Assembly: GCA_963800505.1 (NCBI GenBank)
Contig: CAWDBL010000037.1
Location: 372,001 to 436,000, forward strand
Direction: 5' to 3'
Source: Fodinibacter sp963800505
GTDB lineage: Bacteria > Actinomycetota > Actinomycetes > Actinomycetales > Dermatophilaceae
DNA: 64,000 nt
Under the pieces are notes generated by a model that was given only the letters and a program-made list of their open reading frames with translations, was not told where the DNA came from and searched no databases. Each line of letters starts with the position of its first letter. Position 1 is the first letter of the stretch. Both the position numbers and the translations under genes were made by a program. Below, in pieces: positions 57,831-64,000 of the stretch.

Positions 57831-59090
57831 GTGACGACGACCCGCGCTGCCCCCGACCGGCTGCAGCGGCACGTCGTCCGCACGCTCGTCCTCTCGCAGA
57901 TGCTGGGCGGGGTGGGCATGTCGGCCGGGGTGGCCGTCGGCGCGCTCCTCGCCGAGCAGGTCTCCGGGTCGGCCCGGTACGCCGGGCTGGGCGGCACCTT
58001 CCAGATCCTCGGTGCGGCCGTCATCGCGATCCCGATGTCGCGGCTGATGGCGGCGCGCGGCCGACGTCCCGGCCTGGTGCTCGGCTATGTGCTGGCGACC
58101 GTCGGGGCGGTCGGCCTCATCACGGCCGGCCTGATGGGCAACTTCGCCCTGCTCCTGGTGTCGAGCGTCCTCTTTGGTGGCGCGACGGCATCCAACAGCC
58201 AGAGTCGCTATGTCGCAGCCGATCTCGCGCTGCCCGCGCACCGCGCGCGAGACCTGAGCATCGTCGTGTGGGCGACCACGGTCGGCAGCGTGCTCGGGCC
58301 CAACCTGGTCGGTCCGAGCGCGCCGGTGGCACAGCGGCTCGGCCTGCCGACGCTCACCGGGCCCTACGTCTTCTCGGTGCTCGGGCTGCTCCTGGCCATC
58401 GCGGTGGTCAGCCTGCGGCTGCGGCCCGACCCGCTGCTCGAGGCCCGACGGCGGCGGGTCGCCGATGGCGACGACTCGGGCCCGGCCCACGGGTCCGTGA
58501 GCCGCGGGCTGCGGGTCGTGGCGGGCATCCCGGCGGCTCGGCTCGGGCTGCTCACCCTGGCGCTGGGGCACGTGGTCATGGTCAGCGTGATGGTGATGAC
58601 CCCGTTGCACATGGCCCACGGCGATGCCGGGCTCGAGCTCATCGGCCTGGTCATCAGCATCCACATCGTCGGCATGTTCGCGTTCTCCCCGCTGACCGGC
58701 CTGGCGGTCGACCGGTTCGGTGGGCGGGCCGTGGCGGTGGTGGGGTCGGTGGTGCTGTCGACGGCCACCCTGCTCGCGTCGGCCGCGCCGGAGGGCGGGT
58801 CGCCCACCCTGGGCCTGGGGCTGTTCCTGCTGGGCCTGGGCTGGTCGTGCACGCTGGTGGCCGGCTCGACCATGCTCACCGCTGCGGTCCCGGCCATGGA
58901 GCGACCGGGGGCGCAGGGGGCGTCCGACCTCGTCATGGGCCTGGTCGCGGGTCTCGGCGGGGCGCTCGCCGGTGTCGTGGTCGACCGCGCCAGCTTCACC
59001 GTGCTGGCGCTGGCCGCCCTGGCGGTCGCGGTCGTCATCGGCCTGGTGGCGGCGCTCAGCACGGTGCGCACCGACCCCACCCCGGCCTGA
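57831..59090 (+). CDS. MFS transporter
   Basis: A 419-residue twelve-helix transporter: VVRTLVLSQMLGGVGMSAGV, MSRLMAARGRRPGLVLG (loop 2-3), DRFGGRAVAVVGS (loop 8-9). Many such actinobacterial proteins are annotated as drug or nitrate/nitrite-like MFS without evidence. GTG 57831 follows a CATACT box by six bases, consistent with leaderless transcription. Substrate unknown. Confidence 0.9.
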   Translation: MTTTRAAPDRLQRHVVRTLVLSQMLGGVGMSAGVAVGALLAEQVSGSARYAGLGGTFQILGAAVIAIPMSRLMAARGRRPGLVLGYVLATVGAVGLITAGLMGNFALLLVSSVLFGGATASNSQSRYVAADLALPAHRARDLSIVVWATTVGSVLGPNLVGPSAPVAQRLGLPTLTGPYVFSVLGLLLAIAVVSLRLRPDPLLEARRRRVADGDDSGPAHGSVSRGLRVVAGIPAARLGLLTLALGHVVMVSVMVMTPLHMAHGDAGLELIGLVISIHIVGMFAFSPLTGLAVDRFGGRAVAVVGSVVLSTATLLASAAPEGGSPTLGLGLFLLGLGWSCTLVAGSTMLTAAVPAMERPGAQGASDLVMGLVAGLGGALAGVVVDRASFTVLALAALAVAVVIGLVAALSTVRTDPTPA

Positions 59091-59101
59091 CAGCGCCCAG
59101 A

Positions 59102-59223
59102 CGGATGCCGGCCACCCGGCATCCGCACCCAGCGTGGTCTACCGCCTGGTAGGTCGAGCGATCACGTCACGTACCAAGCGGTAGGGGAGGTCACGTCGGA
59201 TGCCGGCCACCCGGCATCCGCAC
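59102..59223. repeat. duplicated 27-bp hairpin element with inner inverted repeat
   Basis: A 27-base sequence occurs at 59102-59128 and again at 59197-59223. Each copy folds as CGGATGCCGG-CCAC-CCGGCATCCG. Between them CTACCGCCTGGTA (59139-59151) and TACCAAGCGGTAG (59172-59184) pair with one mismatch. The 211-bp gap between the MFS and helicase genes is thus mostly structured; the 3' copy may terminate the MFS transcript. Confidence 0.85.
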
Positions 59224-59301
59224 GCAGTGCGGCTCGGGTGGTGACCCGACCCACCCCCGCGCCTGACCGGTCGCGAACCTTCGCGTTGTTAGCCTGCTGA
59301 G

Positions 59302-62300
59302 GTGAGAGTCAGGTTCAGGGGGAAGGAGGCGCCGACGCCCCCGGAAGACGTTGTCGGCACCACGCGTCCCCCGGAGCCCCCGCAGCAGCCGGCTCCCGCC
59401 ACGGCTCCGTCAGACACTCCTGACGACGACCCGCGCGCCGCTCGGGTGGCCGCCGCCCGTGCCGCCTGGACACGGCACCTCGTCGACCTCGGCGGGCGCA
59501 ACACCCTGCTCTGGTACCGCGACCTGCCCACCGGCACCCTCGACCTCATAACGGCCCACCCCGGCGGGGTCGCGAGCATGATGGCGGGCCGCCCCACCAA
59601 GCTGTCCGACCTGGTGCGCGAGCCGGCGGCCCTCGAGGACGCCCGCCGGCGCGCCCGCGCCATCGCCGCCAAGAGCCGCGAGCTCGCCGAGGAGCGCGGC
59701 ATCCTCACCTGCTTCCTCGCCGTGGGCATGGCCACCTGGGGGGTACGGCTGCCCGACGGGCGCCGCGCCCCACGCTCGCCCGCGGCCCCGGTGCTGCTGC
59801 GGGCCTGCACCCTGCGTCCCACCGGTGCGGCCCAGGGCGACTACCTGCTCGACCTCGGTGCCGAGCTCGAGCTCAACCCGGTGCTCGTCAACTACCTGCG
59901 CTCGGAGCAGGGGATCGAGGTCGACGAGGACGCCCTCGAGGCGCTCATCACGCCCGACGCGATGTTCGACCCCCACCCGGTCTACGCGGCGCTCGGCGAG
60001 CTGTGCGCCGACGTGCCCGACTTCTCGGTGGCGCCGCGCCTGGTCATCGGCACCTTCTCGTACGCCAAGCTGCCGATGGTGGCCGACCTCGCCGCCCAGG
60101 GTGACGCCCTCGCCGACCACGACGTCGTCGCGGCGCTCGCCGGCGACCCCGACGCCCTGCGGTCGGTGCGCTCCGAGCTCGACCGCAGCCGGGTCGACCT
60201 CGACGACCCCGCCCGCGACATGCTCGTGCTCGACGCCGACAGCAGCCAGCAGGAGGCCATCGAGGCGGTGCGCTCGGGCTCGCACCTGGTGATCCACGGT
60301 CCCCCGGGAACCGGCAAGTCGCAGACCATCGCCAACCTCATCGCCACGCTCGCGGCCGACGGCAAGCGGGTGCTGTTCGTCGCCGAGAAGCGTGCCGCCA
60401 TCGACGCCGTCGTCGGCCGACTCGACCGGGTGGGCCTGCGCGACCTGGTGCTCGACCTGCACGCCGGGGCGCACGGTCGCCGCCGGGTGGCGCGTGAGCT
60501 CGTCGACGCCCTCGACCGGCTCGACCGGCCCGAGCCCGCCCGCGGGCCCCGGCGATCGGCGGCGGCCGCCGAGCCGGCGCAATCGCGGGTCACCGCGCCC
60601 GCGGCCGCACGGCGCAGCGCCGCCGACCGCCTGACCGCGCACGTGCGCTCGCTGCACGAGGAGCGTGCCCCGTGGGGGGTCACGCTGCACGAGGTGCAGG
60701 AGGCGGTCTCCGCGTTCGCCGAGGTCGCGGTGCCACCCCGTTCACGCATCCGGCTCCGGGGTGACGTGCTCGCCGGGCTCGACCGCGACGAGCTCACCAC
60801 CGTGGCGGCCGCCATCACGACCGTCGCCTCGCTCGCCGACTGGGACGACACCGGAGCGGGCGACCCGTGGTTCGGCGCCGGCATCCGCACCGCAGACGAG
60901 GCGGACGAGGCCCGTGAGCGCGTCGACCGCCTTGCCGGCGGAGAGGTCGACGACGCCGCCCGCACCCTCGCCGACGTCTTCCGCGGCATCCAGCTGCCGG
61001 AGGCACCCACCGCCAACGACTGGGGGCACGTGCTCGCCACGGTCGGCGAGGTGCGCGACACCCTCGAGGTCTTCCGCCCCGACGTCTTCGACATCCCGCT
61101 CGACGACCTGGTCACCGCCACCGGCAGCTCGGCATACCGCAGGTCGGTCGGCTCCCAGCTCGGCTGGCTCGACCGCTGGCGGCTGCGGCGGCAGGCCCGC
61201 GCGCTGCTCCGGCCGGGTCGCCCCCCGTCCGACCTGCACGCCGCCCTGGCCTCCGCGAGCGAGCAGCGCGTGGCCTGGCGCCAGCTCGCCGGCTCGGGTG
61301 GACGGCCCGAGATCCCGGTCGACCTCGACCGCGCCCGCGCCGCCCATGCCGCCCTCGTCGTCGACCTGACCTGGCTCGACGACCACCTGCCCGGCGCCGA
61401 CACCTCGGGTGCCGCCACGCAGGCGGATGCCGTCACGCGCCTGGTCGACCTCGACCTCCTTGCGCTGCGCGCCCGGGTCGAGGCGCTCGCGGCCACCGCG
61501 GGCCGGCTCGGCGTGGTGCCGGCGGTGACGACCGCGCTCGACGAGCTGACGGCATCCGGTCTGCGGCCGCTGGTCGACGACCTGCGGGCCCGGGCGGTGC
61601 CGGCTGAGCTGGTCACCTCCGAGGTGGAGTGGGTGTGGTGGTCGTCGCTGTCGGAGGAGATCGCGCTGCGCGACCCGCGGGTCGCCGCGCACGACGGCCG
61701 GGCGCTCACCCGCAGCGTCGGGGAGTTCGCCGAGGCCGACCGGGCGGTGGTGGGCGCCAACGCCGATCGGGTTCGCAGCGCCGTCGCCGACCACGTCACC
61801 GAGGTCGTGCGTGACCACCCCGAGCAGGAGACCTGGCTACGGGCCGAGGGCGCCCGGGCGCGACGGCTGGCGCCGCTGCGCGACCTGGTGACCCGCTGCC
61901 CCGAGCTCGTCACCGCCGTGCGGCCGTGCTGGGTGATGAGCCCGCTGGTGGTCGCGTCGGTGCTGCCCCCCGGGGTGTGGTTCGACGTCGTGGTCTTCGA
62001 CGAGGCCTCGCAGGTGCCGCCCGCCGAGGCGGTGTCGGCGATCTCGAGGGGCAGACAGGTCGTCGTGGCCGGCGACTCGCACCAGCTGCCGCCCACCACC
62101 TTCTTCACCACGGTGACCGGCGACGACCCCGCTGCGGTCGGCGTCGAGGAGGCGCTCACCGAGGGGGTCGAGTCCATCCTCGACGTGCTCGCGGCGGCCC
62201 TGCCGAGCCGGCGCCTGTCGTGGCACTACCGCTCGCTCGACGAGCGGCTCATCGAGTTCGCCAACGCCGAGGTCTACGAGGGGTCGCTCGTCACCTTCCC

Positions 62301-63276
62301 CGGCACGGGCGTCGACCCGGTCGTGCGGCTGGTGCCGGTCGACGGCCACGGCATCATCGGTGAGGGCGACTCGGCGCTCGAGAGCACGCCCACCGAGGTC
62401 GACCGGGTGGTCGAGCTGGTGCTCGAGCACGCCCGCACCCGCCCCGACCGCTCCCTCGGCGTGATCGCGCTGGGCATCATCCACGCGACCCGGGTCGAGG
62501 AGGCCGTCCGCCGCGCCCTGGCGAAGGCCCCCGCCGACCTGCTCGCCTTCTTCGACGAGGACCGGCCCGAGCCCTTCTTCGTGAAGAACCTCGAGCGCGT
62601 GCAGGGCGACGAGCGCGACGACATCGTGCTCACCGTCGGCTACGGCAAGACCCCGCACGGCCGGGTGCTGCACCGGTTCGGCCCGCTCAACCTCGAGGGC
62701 GGGGAGCGGCGGCTCAACGTGGCGATCACCCGCGCCCGGCGGTCGATGACCGTGGTCTCGGCGATCGGGGCCGAGGACCTCGACCCGGGCCGGCTGCGGG
62801 CCCGGGGCGCCGTGATGCTGCGCGACTTCCTGGCCTACGCGGCAGGCGGGCCGCTGCCGGGAGTGGCCGCAGAGTTGGGTTCAGCCGCACCGGCCGACTC
62901 GGCCGCACCGGATGCCGTGCCGACCCCGGCCGCCGCCGGTACCGGTTCCGTCGTGCTCGCCGACCTCGCGCGGCGGTTGCGCGGGCACGGGCTGGTCGTG
63001 CACGAGGACGTCGGCTCGTCGGCCGACCCGGTCGACCTGGCGATCGAGGACCCTTACCACCCTGGCCGGATGGTGCTGGCGGTGGAGTCCGATGGGCCGC
63101 AGTATGCCGCGATGCGCACCACCCGCGACCGCGACCGGCTGCGCGCCGAGCAGCTCGAGCGGCTCGGCTGGCGGCACCTGCGGGTGTGGTCGACCGACGT
63201 CTTCCGCGACCCGGCCCGCGATGTGTCACGCATCCTCGAGGCGACCGGGGTGCGTGGGGCCCCGGGCGATGACTGA
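59302..63276 (+). CDS. DUF4011-helicase-nuclease protein (SF1, MTES_1575-type PD-(D/E)XK C-terminus)
   Basis: A 1324-residue protein. After a Pro-rich start, residues ~50-310 match DUF4011 (HLVDLGGRNTLLWYRDLPTG, LGAELELNPVLVNYLRSEQG). The SF1 helicase core has Walker A IHGPPGTGKSQTIANL near 332, Walker B VVFDEASQVPPAEA near 900, VVAGDSHQLPPTTFF, RLSWHYRS, RVQGDERDDIVLTVGY and NVAITRARRSM near 1140. The last ~100 residues (DLAIEDPYHPGRMVLAVESD, RDRLRAEQLERLGWRHLRVW) are a Vsr/PD-(D/E)XK-like nuclease. Related helicase-Vsr proteins have been reported as antiphage genes. Likely leaderless: TAGCCT lies six bases before GTG 59302. Confidence 0.92.
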   Translation: MRVRFRGKEAPTPPEDVVGTTRPPEPPQQPAPATAPSDTPDDDPRAARVAAARAAWTRHLVDLGGRNTLLWYRDLPTGTLDLITAHPGGVASMMAGRPTKLSDLVREPAALEDARRRARAIAAKSRELAEERGILTCFLAVGMATWGVRLPDGRRAPRSPAAPVLLRACTLRPTGAAQGDYLLDLGAELELNPVLVNYLRSEQGIEVDEDALEALITPDAMFDPHPVYAALGELCADVPDFSVAPRLVIGTFSYAKLPMVADLAAQGDALADHDVVAALAGDPDALRSVRSELDRSRVDLDDPARDMLVLDADSSQQEAIEAVRSGSHLVIHGPPGTGKSQTIANLIATLAADGKRVLFVAEKRAAIDAVVGRLDRVGLRDLVLDLHAGAHGRRRVARELVDALDRLDRPEPARGPRRSAAAAEPAQSRVTAPAAARRSAADRLTAHVRSLHEERAPWGVTLHEVQEAVSAFAEVAVPPRSRIRLRGDVLAGLDRDELTTVAAAITTVASLADWDDTGAGDPWFGAGIRTADEADEARERVDRLAGGEVDDAARTLADVFRGIQLPEAPTANDWGHVLATVGEVRDTLEVFRPDVFDIPLDDLVTATGSSAYRRSVGSQLGWLDRWRLRRQARALLRPGRPPSDLHAALASASEQRVAWRQLAGSGGRPEIPVDLDRARAAHAALVVDLTWLDDHLPGADTSGAATQADAVTRLVDLDLLALRARVEALAATAGRLGVVPAVTTALDELTASGLRPLVDDLRARAVPAELVTSEVEWVWWSSLSEEIALRDPRVAAHDGRALTRSVGEFAEADRAVVGANADRVRSAVADHVTEVVRDHPEQETWLRAEGARARRLAPLRDLVTRCPELVTAVRPCWVMSPLVVASVLPPGVWFDVVVFDEASQVPPAEAVSAISRGRQVVVAGDSHQLPPTTFFTTVTGDDPAAVGVEEALTEGVESILDVLAAALPSRRLSWHYRSLDERLIEFANAEVYEGSLVTFPGTGVDPVVRLVPVDGHGIIGEGDSALESTPTEVDRVVELVLEHARTRPDRSLGVIALGIIHATRVEEAVRRALAKAPADLLAFFDEDRPEPFFVKNLERVQGDERDDIVLTVGYGKTPHGRVLHRFGPLNLEGGERRLNVAITRARRSMTVVSAIGAEDLDPGRLRARGAVMLRDFLAYAAGGPLPGVAAELGSAAPADSAAPDAVPTPAAAGTGSVVLADLARRLRGHGLVVHEDVGSSADPVDLAIEDPYHPGRMVLAVESDGPQYAAMRTTRDRDRLRAEQLERLGWRHLRVWSTDVFRDPARDVSRILEATGVRGAPGDD

Positions 63277-63490
63277 CGTCGGCCCGGAGGACACCGCACG
63301 CCGGTCCGAGCAGGCGGACGAGCAGCCGGCCCGGGCTCGGCGGCGGGTGCGCCGCCGAGCCGAGCGCCCGGGCACCAACCCGGCGGCCGACGACGTTCCC
63401 GATGTCGTGCCGCCGCGCGAGGAGCCGAAGCCGGGGGAGAGCCTGCACGACCGCTGGTTGCGCGAGCAGCGCCCACCCCACTGGGAGTGA
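63269..63490 (+). CDS. 73-residue conserved protein coupled to the helicase-nuclease
   Basis: ATG 63269 overlaps the helicase 3' end by eight bases. The protein is Arg-rich and disordered in its first half (ARARRRVRRRAERPG) and ends PGESLHDRWLREQRPPHW, a tail I associate with small conserved actinobacterial proteins. No catalytic motif. The overlap suggests co-expression with, and perhaps binding to, the helicase-nuclease. Confidence 0.7.
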   Translation: MTDVGPEDTARRSEQADEQPARARRRVRRRAERPGTNPAADDVPDVVPPREEPKPGESLHDRWLREQRPPHWE

Positions 63491-63530
63491 CGCGAGCGCG
63501 GCGAAGGCTCGGCGGTGGGCGTCCTTGGCT

Positions 63531-63641
63531 GGTTCGAGGTGAAACGGTGACCCGTGAGGGCAGGACATCACCTCGAACCACCCGATTGCTACCGGAGTCG
63601 AGGTGATGTTCTCGCCCAGGAGATCAGCATTTCACCTCGAA
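63531..63641. repeat. four-arm inverted-repeat element between convergent genes
   Basis: Arms: A GGTTCGAGGTGAAA (63531-63544), B ACATCACCTCGAACC (63565-63579), C TCGAGGTGATGT (63598-63609), D TTTCACCTCGAA (63630-63641). A pairs with B or D, and C with B or D, so two alternative folds exist. It fills the gap before mscL and is probably a structured bidirectional terminator or REP-like element. Confidence 0.85.
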
Positions 63642-63655
63642 CGCCGTGCGTCAGG

Positions 63656-64000
63656 TCAGGCGCGGGGGGCGCGCAGCTCGTCGCGGATCTCGCGGAGCAG
63701 CTCGGTGTTGGGGTCGATCGTCTCGGCCTCGGGCTCGGCCGGGAAGAACTTCTCCTTGGCCTTCTCGTAGGGCGTCACGATGAAGAAGTAGACGACGAAC
63801 GCCATGATGAGGAAGGCGATCAAGGCCGAGAGGAGCGGACCGACCGTGGACCAGTCACCCGGCTTCCAGTCGTTGAAGTTGAAGTCGGCACCCCCGGTGA
63901 TCTTGCCGATCGCTTCGATGACCACCTCCGTGAAGGCCTTGACGAGGACGGCGAACGCGGCGCCGATGATGAACGCGACGGCGAGCTCGATGAGGTTGCC
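63656..64000 (-). CDS. mscL: large-conductance mechanosensitive channel, C-terminal part (runs off the window)
   Basis: The frame continues to the right edge (115 codons visible). GNLIELAVAFIIGAAFAVLV is the pore-lining first helix, FTEVVIEAIGKITGG the periplasmic start, LLSALIAFLIMAFVVYFFIV the second helix, and PYEKAKEKFF plus NTELLREIRDELRA the cytoplasmic bundle. MscL forms a homopentamer that opens under membrane tension to release osmolytes. Only the first residues are missing. Confidence 0.95.
   Translation of the reverse strand, partial: GNLIELAVAFIIGAAFAVLVKAFTEVVIEAIGKITGGADFNFNDWKPGDWSTVGPLLSALIAFLIMAFVVYFFIVTPYEKAKEKFFPAEPEAETIDPNTELLREIRDELRAPRA

Overview
The window is about 64 kb of very GC-rich DNA with G/C-ending codons, many GTG starts and many overlapping (ATGA/GTGA) gene pairs. 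Gene content (actinobacterial SerC, IdeR/DtxR-type regulator, c-di-AMP riboswitch in front of an NlpC/P60 gene, RsbW/SpoIIE partner-switching proteins, WS/DGAT acyltransferase) points to an actinobacterium. The set of secreted proteins with 'DTRxG' modules suggests the Intrasporangiaceae or a neighbouring family; that placement is inference.

Layout. 0-6.9 kb: MarR regulator, MFS exporter and a 28-residue membrane peptide; OafA-like acyltransferase; frameshifted WS/DGAT gene; serC. 7-11 kb (minus): secreted PQQ-type sugar dehydrogenase with a lectin-like propeller, coupled to citrate synthase; NYN/OST-HTH protein. 11-16.9 kb: MFS transporter, pdxH, SDR plus hotdog-like protein, a second MFS transporter, DtxR-family regulator. 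17-19.2 kb: two cell-wall-related secreted proteins sharing a Lys-Pro linker, the second behind a ydaO (c-di-AMP) riboswitch. 19.3-24.1 kb: macro-domain and YdeI-like pair, a MASE1-PAS-PAS-GGDEF-EAL protein, and a YefM/YoeB toxin-antitoxin pair with a clear operator.

24.2-31.5 kb is accessory in character: a minus-strand operon of an ABM-VOC fusion, a split VioB-like pair (large N-terminal protein and ferritin-like IPD-synthase protein) and a DedA-type membrane protein; then a Gfo/Idh/MocA oxidoreductase, a small conserved protein, a GNAT gene with an unclear start and a degraded deaminase. 31.5-34.9 kb is a molybdate regulator plus modABC. 35-38 kb has a small secreted protein, a Nudix hydrolase and a GH36/GH31-like glycosidase.

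38-55.5 kb is the most distinctive region: a Tat-exported multicopper oxidase translationally coupled to a small type I signal peptidase, a 1199-residue surface protein starting with three nearly identical 128-residue modules, a PKD-containing secreted protein, and, on the opposite strand, a secreted animal-haem-type peroxidase with RTX repeats whose C-terminal third (FN3 plus the same DTR modules) is out of frame behind a C4G5 tract. CRP-like palindromes lie upstream of both oxidases. I read this as one extracellular oxidase system; manganese or phenolic oxidation is a guess.

55.5-64 kb: tRNA-Arg(CCT), a phosphatase/STAS/anti-sigma kinase set, an MFS transporter, a DUF4011-helicase-nuclease protein of the type linked to phage defence with a small overlapping partner, and the C-terminal part of mscL running off the edge. 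No complete transposase, rRNA or CRISPR array was seen.
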